The translations under genes were made by a program, and so were the position numbers. Source: Arthrobacter sp. ISL-95 (GTDB lineage Bacteria > Actinomycetota > Actinomycetes > Actinomycetales > Micrococcaceae). From it: a DNA stretch of 64,000 bases. Within the stretch, counting starts at the first letter, position 1. Each line of letters begins with the position of its first letter. Positions 43,105 through 50,519 of this stretch are shown piece after piece. The stretch spans positions 620,452 through 684,451 of the forward strand of contig NZ_JAGGPR010000003.1 of assembly GCF_018613695.1 (NCBI RefSeq), written 5' to 3'. The notes under the pieces were generated by a model, which was given only the letters and a program-made list of their open reading frames with translations, did not search any database and had not been told where the DNA came from.

Positions 43105-43913
43105 TCCTGGTTTTCATCAACCGATCGACGGTACGAACTCGGCGTGAAGCCGAGGTACCTCCGGAAGTCATTCGTCAGGTGCGCATGATCTGAATAGCCA
43201 AGTTCGACGGCGATCGCAGCAAGGTCCGCTGTTGAATCGGACCGGGCACGCTCGGCGGCATCCTGCAACCTCCGACGCCGGATGAGGGCGGAAGGACTCA
43301 ACCCGACGTACCTATTGGCGATCCTTTGCAGGGTCCTCGGTGACACGGCAAGACGGGATGCCACGTCCTCAATCAAGAGCACGTCGGGCTCGGAAAGGAC
43401 TACATCCATCATGCGATTCGCCAGCAAGGCTTCCTCGGTAGCAACGCCTTCCAGGGAAACGAGCCACGCAACGAACGCATCCACGCCCCGCTCGCGGCGA
43501 GCACCGTCGTCGTGCGTGTTGTCATCTGAAGCCGCCGTCATGGCTGCCGCGACGGCACGCTGAAGCTCCGCCAACTGCAGCACCACTTCCTGATCGCGTA
43601 GAGCGCCCGGATTGTCGGTGAATAATGGCACTGCGGCGGGGCGGAGTAGTGCGCCCACAGCCCAGCCCTGGCCCGTCAGGTCCCGGTAAGCGGCGCGGGT
43701 TGTTGGCCCGGAGAACTCCACCACATCGCCCTGCACCACAAGGTTGGACGCCGGGTAGGCGATCACGTGTTGCCTTGATGACCGGCCGGGTTCGATGTTC
43801 CACTCCGGAATCCAAAACCACTGAACCAGGTGCGCGACCGAAGTCGGGGCGGGAAATCGGTGGAAGGTGGGCAGCCGCGTCGGATACAGGATGCCCTTGA
43901 ACGAACCATCCAC
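43101..43913 (-). CDS. AraC family transcriptional regulator
   Basis: 270 residues from a GTG at 43913 with AAAGGAAAGGG upstream, preferred to a GTG at 43979 lacking such a site. The C-terminal domain has two helix-turn-helix units (IEDVASRLAVSPRTLQRIANRYVGLSP, then LAAIAVELGYSDHAHLTNDFRRYLGFTPSSYRR). The N-terminal half resembles the DUF6597/cupin-like sensor found in regulators of this size. It is convergent with the SDR gene; the targets cannot be read from the sequence. Confidence 0.9.
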   Translation of the reverse strand: MDGSFKGILYPTRLPTFHRFPAPTSVAHLVQWFWIPEWNIEPGRSSRQHVIAYPASNLVVQGDVVEFSGPTTRAAYRDLTGQGWAVGALLRPAAVPLFTDNPGALRDQEVVLQLAELQRAVAAAMTAASDDNTHDDGARRERGVDAFVAWLVSLEGVATEEALLANRMMDVVLSEPDVLLIEDVASRLAVSPRTLQRIANRYVGLSPSALIRRRRLQDAAERARSDSTADLAAIAVELGYSDHAHLTNDFRRYLGFTPSSYRRSVDENQD

Positions 43914-43993
43914 TGGGGCCCTTTCCTTTGGAGGATCAAAGCTGTCGCAAATCTCCAAGCGCTGCGGGGCAATGTGCACGTAGCGTCGTAACC

Positions 43994-44506
43994 ATGACAG
44001 ATACTACAAGCACAGAGTCCACCACAGCAGCCAACGGCAAACACACCACCCATGGCATCCCGAACGGCCTGACAAGCCTCACGCCGTTCCTCTCAGTACC
44101 CAACGCCAAGGAAGCCATCGCGTTCTATCGCGATGTTTTCGGCGCCCGGGTTGTGGGCGAGACCGAGATGGGAGGGGTTGTGGTCCACGCCGAACTCGAC
44201 TTCGGTAACGGCCATCTGCAGCTTGGCGAGCCCAACCCGGAATACCACCTGGTTCCGTCGCCCAGTGGCGAGGACGATTGCTACTCCCTCGGCCTGTACT
44301 GCAAGGATGCGGACGGGCTGGTCAAGAAGGCGGAGAAAGCCGGAGCCACCATCCGCGAGCCGCTGTCCACGTTCGTCTCGGGTGACCGCTACGCGAGCAT
44401 TCGTGATCCGTTCGGTGTCCGCTGGTCCATCATGACGCGAGTGGAGGACCTCTCAGAAGAAGAGAGCAACCGCCGCGTTGAAGAATGGGCCGCCCAGCAG
44501 GGCTAG
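43994..44506 (+). CDS. VOC (glyoxalase/bleomycin resistance) family protein, PhnB-like
   Basis: 170 residues. A Thr/Ser-rich N-terminus precedes a vicinal-oxygen-chelate fold: LTPFLSVPNAKEAIAFYRDVFGA, then GNGHLQLGEP and YASIRDPFGVRWSIMTRVED. This arrangement is that of PhnB/YdcN-type proteins of uncertain role. It is divergent from the AraC-type gene, with 80 bp between starts, so it may be a target of that regulator (inference). Confidence 0.85.
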   Translation: MTDTTSTESTTAANGKHTTHGIPNGLTSLTPFLSVPNAKEAIAFYRDVFGARVVGETEMGGVVVHAELDFGNGHLQLGEPNPEYHLVPSPSGEDDCYSLGLYCKDADGLVKKAEKAGATIREPLSTFVSGDRYASIRDPFGVRWSIMTRVEDLSEEESNRRVEEWAAQQG

Positions 44507-44547
44507 GCCCGGCTCGGCTAGGCCGGCGGGCTAGCCCCGGTTAGGCC

Positions 44548-44907
44548 TTAGCTGAGGCAGAGGCAGAAGGGGTGCCCGGCCGGGTCAAGGAACACCCTGA
44601 ACGTGTCGCCTGGCTGGTGGTCAGCTTTGGTTGCGCCAAGGGAAAGTGCAACTTCCTCACCCTTGTCCAAGTCCTCCACCACCATGTCCAGGTGCATTTG
44701 CTGAGGGATGGTCTGGCCTGGCCATTTGGGCTCTTGGTACACCTCCACTTGCTGGAAGGAGATGCAGTTGCTGCCGTCGGCGGGACGGATATCGAACCAG
44801 TCACCTTTGTCCTCGATTTCCCAGCCGAAGAGCTCACCGTAGAAGGCGGCCAATGCACCGGCGTCAGGGCAATCGATCACTACACTCGGGAATTTAGCTA
44901 TAGCCAT
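44548..44907 (-). CDS. VOC family protein (glyoxalase-like)
   Basis: 119 residues, a single compact VOC module: VVIDCPDAGALAAFYGELFGW, MHLDMVVEDLDKGEEVA, then DTFRVFLDPAGHPFCLC. Candidate metal ligands (His, Glu) are only partly conserved, so it may bind rather than convert a ligand. It is 3 bp downstream of the DUF4235 gene on the same strand. Confidence 0.88.
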   Translation of the reverse strand: MAIAKFPSVVIDCPDAGALAAFYGELFGWEIEDKGDWFDIRPADGSNCISFQQVEVYQEPKWPGQTIPQQMHLDMVVEDLDKGEEVALSLGATKADHQPGDTFRVFLDPAGHPFCLCLS

Positions 44908-44910
44908 TTG

Positions 44911-45171
44911 TTAAACCTCGTCTGCAGTTTTCTTCATACGGGACAGGGCGCTCTTGGTGCCCCGCTGGGTAAGGACGTGAACTATGGCGCCGACGCCTGC
45001 GGACACAACCGCGAAGACCAGCACGCCGGGCAGTGAGTCGTTGAGGTCGGTTCCGTCCTTGGGCGCAGGCTTACCGGTCTTCTTCTGCCAGAGGCCTTCC
45101 AGCGTCTTGTTTGCGAGCGCACCAGCTCCGAGGCTGACCGCCAGGCCGAAAAGTTTCACCAGTATGTTCAC
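44911..45171 (-). CDS. DUF4235 family small membrane protein
   Basis: 86 residues with two hydrophobic segments (LVKLFGLAVSLGAGALANK and GVLVFAVVSAGVGAIVHVLT) separated by the KKTGKPAPKDGTDLNDSLP loop typical of DUF4235. Function unknown; common in actinobacteria, often near stress genes. The CsbD-like gene upstream fits such a setting. Confidence 0.85.
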   Translation of the reverse strand: MNILVKLFGLAVSLGAGALANKTLEGLWQKKTGKPAPKDGTDLNDSLPGVLVFAVVSAGVGAIVHVLTQRGTKSALSRMKKTADEV

Positions 45172-45234
45172 GAAGATCCTCCATCAAATAGCGCGCCGCC
45201 AGCGGCGCCTCACACAACAATCGCCTCAAAGACA

Positions 45235-45268
45235 AGGCAGGGCCGCTGCAATTGCAGCGGCCCTGCCT
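45235..45268. terminator. 34-nt perfect palindrome, probable terminator
   Basis: 17-bp arms AGGCAGGGCCGCTGCAA / TTGCAGCGGCCCTGCCT with no spacer. It lies 6 bp after the CsbD gene stop on the minus strand and before the DUF4235 gene. The following minus-strand bases (TGTCTTTG) are mildly T-rich. Confidence 0.65.
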
Positions 45269-45274
45269 GGATTC

Positions 45275-45451
45275 TTAGTCCTTCTTGAAGGCGTCCTTCA
45301 GCTTTTCGCCGGCACCCTTGAGGTCGGCTTTCGTCTGGTCGCCCTTGCCTTCGGCTTCCATTCCCTTATCGTCCGTCAGCTTGCCGGCAGCTTCCTTAGC
45401 CTTGCCGCCCAGCTTCTCGCCAGCGTTCTCCATCTTGTCGTCAGCACCCAT
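45275..45451 (-). CDS. CsbD family stress protein
   Basis: 58 residues from the ATG at 45451 (GAGG upstream). Charged, Lys/Ala/Gly-rich sequence with the CsbD pattern MENAGEKLGGKAKEAAGKLTDD repeated in weaker form toward the C-terminus. In Bacillus such proteins are general stress (SigB) products; activity is unknown. A perfect palindrome follows as terminator. Confidence 0.88.
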   Translation of the reverse strand: MGADDKMENAGEKLGGKAKEAAGKLTDDKGMEAEGKGDQTKADLKGAGEKLKDAFKKD

Positions 45452-45542
45452 GTTTCGTACCTCTTCCTTGTAGTGAACCTGTACCTCTACAACATCACTA
45501 ATCAGGGTACTTAGCAATATTTGAGAGGAAATTGTCTTCGAA

Positions 45543-46235
45543 CTAGAGCTCTCCGAACCCTTCCTCCACAAGCCTGCCCACGTACTCCACAGCTTTCAAT
45601 GCGTCCTTGCCGCTTGCTTCAACACGCAGGGTTGAACCCTTACCGGCGGCCAGCGCCATGAGCGCCATGATGGACATGCCGTCGACGCCGTTGACCGTCA
45701 CCTCCGCCTCCAGCCCGGACAGGCCCCCGGCTATTTTCGCGGCGGGTCGGGCATGCATTCCCAACGGATTGATGAGTTCAAAGTCGCCGCTTGCGTCCGG
45801 TTCACCTTTGTTGTCAGGGATCTCCGGACCTCCCACACCTGCGGGCACGTTGCCGAAGGCCACAGCTTCCGCTGCTTTGCGAACATCCTCGACGCCGGCG
45901 CCACTCTGGGCGGCCACGGCCGCAGCCACCAGCCCCTCAACCAATGGCGCATCGGCCAAGAGAACGGCGTCAGGATCGCTGGCGAATTCCACCGCCGACT
46001 CGGCCGTCATCACGGCCGAACCCAGATCGGTCAGCACCACCACACCGTCGCCCCCGGAATCAACCAAGGACTGCTCGACGGCGGCCAGTACCTTCTCGAG
46101 GCTGGTTCCGATTCGTTCGTCGTCAGTTCCCCCGGCGGCGACGAGTTCGACGTCGGGCGCCATCTGGGCGGCGAGTTCCACCGCGCCATCAGCGATCTTG
46201 CTGCTGTGCGACACCACCACAATCCCCACAGTCAT
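45543..46235 (-). CDS. dhaM: PTS-dependent dihydroxyacetone kinase, phosphotransferase subunit DhaM
   Basis: 230 residues. An EIIA-mannose-type domain with phospho-acceptor H10 (VVSHSSKIADG) is fused to an HPr-like domain whose His lies in NPLGMHARPAAK. It passes phosphate from the PTS to DhaL-bound ADP. It lacks the EI-like third domain of E. coli DhaM, the usual actinobacterial form. Its ATG overlaps the dhaL stop (ATGA). Confidence 0.94.
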   Translation of the reverse strand: MTVGIVVVSHSSKIADGAVELAAQMAPDVELVAAGGTDDERIGTSLEKVLAAVEQSLVDSGGDGVVVLTDLGSAVMTAESAVEFASDPDAVLLADAPLVEGLVAAAVAAQSGAGVEDVRKAAEAVAFGNVPAGVGGPEIPDNKGEPDASGDFELINPLGMHARPAAKIAGGLSGLEAEVTVNGVDGMSIMALMALAAGKGSTLRVEASGKDALKAVEYVGRLVEEGFGEL

Positions 46236-46894
46236 ACGGCGTCGGCTCCCGTGTCTCCGGTGGAACCGGCGGCAGCTTCAGCGGCCGCGCGAAGGAGCAG
46301 CGCGGTTGATGCAGCGCCTGGGTCACGATGACCTGCACTGCGCTCCCCGAGGTAGCTTGCCCGGCCCTTGCGGGCCACCAACGGGTCCGTAGCCATGGCT
46401 CCTTTTTCGGCAGCTTCGGCGGCCGCTTCCAGGACCGCCAAAGAATCGGCACCACCTGCGGCGGCCTTTTCGGCAGCTTTCACCGCAGGGGTCCACGCGT
46501 CGATCATGGTCTTATCACCGAGTTCGGCTTTGCCCCGGGCCACCACACCATCACGGGCGGCCGCGAGGGCCGCGGCAAGCGCCTCCGCTTCAATATCGTT
46601 TGTGTCTCCCAGCGAGGTTGCTGCCCGCAGATACGCCGTGCCGTACAGCGGACCGGCAGCACCGCCCACCTTGGACATGAGTGCCATCGCGGCAGCTTTC
46701 AACGCCGCCCCGGGAGTCTCCGGTGGGGTTTCGTCGAGTTTCTGCACCACGGCCTGAAAACCGCGGTCCATGTTCTCGCCGTGATCAGAGTCGCCGATCG
46801 CCCGGTCCAGCTCGATGAGCTCCACCCGGTGTTCCTCCATGGCTTTGGCGGAGAGTTTCAACCAGTCCAGCGCCCACTTAACGTCCAAGCCCAT
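46232..46894 (-). CDS. dhaL: Dihydroxyacetone kinase subunit DhaL
   Basis: 220 residues from the ATG at 46894, 2 bp after the dhaK stop; a GTG five codons earlier is also possible. The Mg-ADP binding aspartates are in IGDSDHGENM, and VGGAAGPLYGTAYLRA, GDKTMIDAW and GHRDPGAAS are conserved. It binds ADP/ATP permanently and phosphorylates dihydroxyacetone held by DhaK. Confidence 0.94.
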   Translation of the reverse strand: MGLDVKWALDWLKLSAKAMEEHRVELIELDRAIGDSDHGENMDRGFQAVVQKLDETPPETPGAALKAAAMALMSKVGGAAGPLYGTAYLRAATSLGDTNDIEAEALAAALAAARDGVVARGKAELGDKTMIDAWTPAVKAAEKAAAGGADSLAVLEAAAEAAEKGAMATDPLVARKGRASYLGERSAGHRDPGAASTALLLRAAAEAAAGSTGDTGADAV

Positions 46895-46896
46895 AC

Positions 46897-47898
46897 TCAG
46901 GCTCCCCACCGCAGGGCTGCGGTGTGGACGGGTGCGTCCCAGAGCCTTGTCAGCTCGTCATCGAGGCGCAGCACGGACACTGAGCAGCCTTGCATCTCCA
47001 GGGACGTTACGTAGTTTCCCACCAGCGAGCGCTCCACGGTGGCGCCGCGTTCGGCCAATACTTGGGCTGCACGTCGGTACACGATGTACAGCTCGCTTTG
47101 CGGCGTGCCGCCCATGCCGTTGACGAACAGCAGCACTTTCTCGCCCGAGGCAAGGGCCAGATCCTCCAGCACGGGCTCCAGGAGGCGGTCCGTGATGGCA
47201 TCGGCGCTTTCCATCGCAATCTTGTGCCGGCCAGGTTCGCCGTGAATGCCAATGCCGATCTCGATCTCATTCTCCTCGAGTTCAAAGCTTGGCTTGCCGG
47301 CATGCGGAACCGTGCAGCCGGACAGGGCAACACCCATGGTCCGCACATTGGCCACTACACGCTCGGCGATGGCGGTAACCGCGTCAAGGTCGTCGCCGCG
47401 CTGGGCGGACGCACCAGCGATTTTTTCCACAAGGACCGTTCCACCAACCCCGCGCCTGCCGGCCGTGTACAGCGAGTCTTCCACCGCGACGTCGTCGTTG
47501 ACCAGCACCGTACGCACGCGCACGCCTTCAGCCTGCGCCATCTCGGCGGCGGTCTCGAAGTTCAGGACATCGCCCGTGTAGTTCTTCACAATATGGACGA
47601 CGCCGGCGCCTGAGTCCACGGCGACAGTCGCCGGGATGATTTGGTCCGGTGTGGGCGAGGTGAAAACTGCGCCGGGGACCGCAGCGTCCAACATGCCAAG
47701 GCCCACGAAGCCCGCGTGCAAGGGCTCGTGACCGCTGCCGCCACCGGAAACCAGGGCTACTTTGCCCGCTACCGGGGCACCTTTCCGGACGACGTATTTG
47801 GGCTCGGGATGGACGTCCACAATATCGGCATGGGCCATGCCGAAACCTTCAACGGACTCGTCCACTACTGCGCGTGGATCATTGATGAGCTTTTTCAT
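46897..47898 (-). CDS. dhaK: Dihydroxyacetone kinase subunit DhaK
   Basis: 333 residues; binds dihydroxyacetone covalently through the active-site His in EIGIGIHGEPG (equivalent of His218/230). SGGGSGHEPLHAGFVG and VKNYTGDVLNFE are family hallmarks. It is the first gene of dhaK-dhaL-dhaM. No glycerol dehydrogenase or DhaR regulator gene lies next to it, so the source of dihydroxyacetone is not evident locally. The 195 bp upstream to 48093 carry only a weak hairpin near 48022-48048. Confidence 0.95.
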   Translation of the reverse strand: MKKLINDPRAVVDESVEGFGMAHADIVDVHPEPKYVVRKGAPVAGKVALVSGGGSGHEPLHAGFVGLGMLDAAVPGAVFTSPTPDQIIPATVAVDSGAGVVHIVKNYTGDVLNFETAAEMAQAEGVRVRTVLVNDDVAVEDSLYTAGRRGVGGTVLVEKIAGASAQRGDDLDAVTAIAERVVANVRTMGVALSGCTVPHAGKPSFELEENEIEIGIGIHGEPGRHKIAMESADAITDRLLEPVLEDLALASGEKVLLFVNGMGGTPQSELYIVYRRAAQVLAERGATVERSLVGNYVTSLEMQGCSVSVLRLDDELTRLWDAPVHTAALRWGA

Positions 47899-48093
47899 GT
47901 GATGCTCCTGGGCATGCTGTGGCTGGTGCTCTGACCCTACTACCGGCGACTGTGGCCACGGTAGGCCTTATGGCAGTGGTGTGCATAAATGGCATTGGCA
48001 GCTCCTGGATTCAGATACAGAAAGGGACAGCCCCAATGACTGCCCCTTCCCGGTGATGCTGTTCCTTTTTGCTGATGCTGCTCTTCGCCTCCG

Positions 48094-48282
48094 CTAATCC
48101 TCGGCGGCTTGGCTTGTCACCGCCTCGGGTTCATTCCTGGCTTGGTACTCAGGCCAGAAGGCCGAGTACAGATCAGGGTTCGAGTGGCCCGCGTCCTGCC
48201 AATGGGCTTCGTGCGGCCATGATCCGTGGGCAATATCAATCTGGAAAGCGGAGAAATCGGGGAACGTGACCCTGTGGTCCAT
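48094..48282 (-). CDS. Small hypothetical protein (62 aa)
   Basis: The ATG at 48282 is placed 8 nt after AAGGGG, better than the ATG three codons before it. The gene starts 14 bp after the FAD oxidase stop and is probably co-transcribed. The product (MDHRVTFPDFSAFQIDIAHG, with three Trp and several His) looks globular, soluble and non-repetitive. No family recognised; perhaps an accessory protein of the oxidase (inference). Confidence 0.5.
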   Translation of the reverse strand: MDHRVTFPDFSAFQIDIAHGSWPHEAHWQDAGHSNPDLYSAFWPEYQARNEPEAVTSQAAED

Positions 48283-48296
48283 TGTCCGCATCCCCT

Positions 48297-49745
48297 TCAG
48301 CTGTTCAGGACGGCGTCGCCACCGGCCGTGACAACGTCCTCCAGCAGCACGGTCTGATCAATGACCGGAAGCCCCACAACGTGCCCGAAGCTGAACATGT
48401 TCTTTGGATCGAACTCTGCTTTCGCCTTCCTGAGCCGTTCCCGGACTGTCGGACCCCAGGCCCGCTCCCGGTCCTCAGCGTCAACGAAGTGGCCATGCAG
48501 GTTCACGAAAGTTCCGCCGTTGGAGGCGTCGCGCAGGTCCTCACGAACGGCATCGAACACTACCGGCAGCAGCTCCGCCAGCGGCGGGACCGCCATACCG
48601 GCCATGAAGAAGCTGAAAGCGGCATCGCGGGCGCCTACGGTGTCGTCGCCATCGGCGCTCTTGGCCAAAGCGCCGCCGAGCAGCCTCAGTTCAGCCATCA
48701 ACACAGGACTTTCCACGTCAGGGCCGAAGTGACGCAGGATGGCGTCCCGGGCTGCTCCGTCCAGGCGGTCCAGCAGGAAGCCGCGCTCTCGCACGGGCAC
48801 AGGCTGGTCCGGGTCCTGATGGATCATGTCGAACTGCGTGACGTCCAGGGGGCCGGTTCCGTCCATCATGAAAGGCGCACTCTGACGCATCGGTTCCAGC
48901 AGTTGCGAGGCCACCATCGCATCCCCCTGATAGGCGTAGCGCAGATGGACTACGAACTTGCCGCGCAAGGGTTCGGGAATGATGTCCATGTCCGGCAACC
49001 GCAGGAAAGCCAGCGACGCCGAAGCCTCCTGCGGAAGCGACGTTACCCAGTCGCTGAACTGCTGAAGAACCGTGGCCGCGTGCTCGCCGTCGAAGTACAG
49101 TCCACCGGCGTAGAGGTCAGCTGCCGGGAAGAGGTGGAATTCAATTGCCGTGACGATGCCCAGGTTTCCCTTGCCGCCACGGAGGAGGTAGAACAGCTCC
49201 GGATTCTCTTCCTTGGTCACCCGACGCCGTGTGCCGTCGGCGGTGACGAGTTCAAAGGCAATAACGTGGTCTGAGGCGAAACCGTACTTGCGGCCCAGGA
49301 TGGGCAGGCCGCCGCCCAGGGTGTAGCCCACCACCCCGACGTCGCTAGTGGAACCGCAGAGTCCCATCAGGCCGAAGGTCGCGGCGAGTTCCACCACGGC
49401 CTTCCAACGAACGCCCGCACCCACGCGGGCCGTCTTCTCGAGGGGATCGATGCTCAATTCCAGCATCCGGCGGGTGCTGATGAGGAGGCCACCTTCAATG
49501 GCATTGGTGGCACCGTGGCCGGTGGACTGGACGGAGACGGGCATACCGCGCTCAGCCGCCCAGCGAACAGCCGCGGAAACGTCCTCTGCGTCGAGGGCGC
49601 CAAAGGCAAGGTCAGGCTGGTGGTGTGTGGAGAGGTTGAAGGCCGCTACTTCGGGAGCAAAGCCCGGATCGGCAGGCGTGAACACGGGACCGTGCACGCT
49701 GAGTTGGAGTTCTGAAACATCTGAAAAGGACGCGTGGGACTGCAT
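48297..49745 (-). CDS. FAD-linked oxidase, berberine-bridge-enzyme-like
   Basis: 482 residues. PCMH-type FAD domain: the His of VSVQSTGHGATNAI is the usual 8-alpha FAD attachment residue and LCGSTSDVGVVGYTLGGG holds the second, Cys-containing, loop position. The C-terminal BBE segment DPKNMFSFGHVVG is present though the usual Tyr-x-Asn is altered. Such enzymes oxidise sugars or secondary metabolites with O2. No signal peptide seen. An AT-rich dyad lies upstream. Confidence 0.88.
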   Translation of the reverse strand: MQSHASFSDVSELQLSVHGPVFTPADPGFAPEVAAFNLSTHHQPDLAFGALDAEDVSAAVRWAAERGMPVSVQSTGHGATNAIEGGLLISTRRMLELSIDPLEKTARVGAGVRWKAVVELAATFGLMGLCGSTSDVGVVGYTLGGGLPILGRKYGFASDHVIAFELVTADGTRRRVTKEENPELFYLLRGGKGNLGIVTAIEFHLFPAADLYAGGLYFDGEHAATVLQQFSDWVTSLPQEASASLAFLRLPDMDIIPEPLRGKFVVHLRYAYQGDAMVASQLLEPMRQSAPFMMDGTGPLDVTQFDMIHQDPDQPVPVRERGFLLDRLDGAARDAILRHFGPDVESPVLMAELRLLGGALAKSADGDDTVGARDAAFSFFMAGMAVPPLAELLPVVFDAVREDLRDASNGGTFVNLHGHFVDAEDRERAWGPTVRERLRKAKAEFDPKNMFSFGHVVGLPVIDQTVLLEDVVTAGGDAVLNS

Positions 49746-49829
49746 GATCTTCTCTCAATTGGCCGATGTGGTGGAAGCTTCCCCAGCAAGCCTCAATCAG
49801 TTTATCCATCAAGTGGATATAGGTGAAGA

Positions 49830-49850
49830 GATAATAAATCACTCATTATC
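49830..49850. promoter_or_regulatory. AT-rich dyad upstream of the FAD oxidase gene
   Basis: GATAAT and ATTATC arms (49830-49835, 49845-49850) with a 9-nt spacer, in a locally AT-rich segment 85 bp before the oxidase start. Possible MarR- or TetR-type operator; no regulator gene is adjacent. Confidence 0.35.
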
Positions 49851-49926
49851 GGGCAGGGTTGAGTTGCGCGCCGATGCAGTGGCGCGGTCAAGGTGAGGAG
49901 TCTTTGTGAGAGCCCGCGTGAGGGCG

Positions 49927-50436
49927 CTAGAGTTGCTTGATCATGCGGGTGTTGCCCAAGGTGTTGGGCTTCACGCGGGCGAGGTCAAGGAACTCTGCCA
50001 CACCTTCGTCATGCGAGCGCAGCAGCTCGGAATACACCTGGGGGTCCACCACCGACTGGTCCGCCATGACTTCAAATCCGTGGCGCTTGAAGAAGTCCAC
50101 CTCAAAAGTCAGGCAGAACACGCGGCTCACGCCAAGTGCCCGGGCTTCCTCCAGCAGGTTCTCCACGAGGACGTGCCCCACGCCCCGGCCACGCCAGGAG
50201 TCAGCGGCGGCGAGCGTGCGGATTTCGGCCAGGTCTTCCCACATCACGTGCAGGGCCCCGCAACCAATGACTTCGCCATCGTCAGACTCGGCGATCCGAA
50301 ATTCCTGGAGGCTCTCGTAATACGCCACGGTCTCCTTGGCCATGAGAATCCGCTCCTCGGCCAAGGGCGCCACAAGCCTCTTGATAGCCGCCACATCGCT
50401 GGTGCGGGCAGGACGAAGGCTGAAGGTCGGATTCAC
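49927..50436 (-). CDS. argA: Amino-acid N-acetyltransferase (short-form N-acetylglutamate synthase), GNAT fold
   Basis: 169 residues, GNAT acetyltransferase with the acetyl-CoA loop SWRGRGVGHVLVENLL and catalytic-region FCLTFEVDFFKRHGFE. The C-terminal ending LARVKPNTLGNTRMIKQL is typical of the short stand-alone N-acetylglutamate synthases of actinobacteria (Rv2747 type), which start arginine synthesis. The symbol is by that analogy. It stands alone here, away from other arg genes. Confidence 0.85.
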   Translation of the reverse strand: MNPTFSLRPARTSDVAAIKRLVAPLAEERILMAKETVAYYESLQEFRIAESDDGEVIGCGALHVMWEDLAEIRTLAAADSWRGRGVGHVLVENLLEEARALGVSRVFCLTFEVDFFKRHGFEVMADQSVVDPQVYSELLRSHDEGVAEFLDLARVKPNTLGNTRMIKQL

Positions 50437-50519
50437 TCCCCCATCCTAACGAGGCAAACAGGTGCCGGGCCGCTCATGACGCCCGCCCAGCGAGAGCGCG
50501 TCCCGCCGCGCTCGGCGTA

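Noticed and set aside
37334..47898. Formaldehyde assimilation by dihydroxyacetone synthase plus DHA kinase
   Set aside because: Transketolase subunits and dhaKLM are over 6 kb apart, on opposite strands and without shared operators; nothing shows formaldehyde chemistry.
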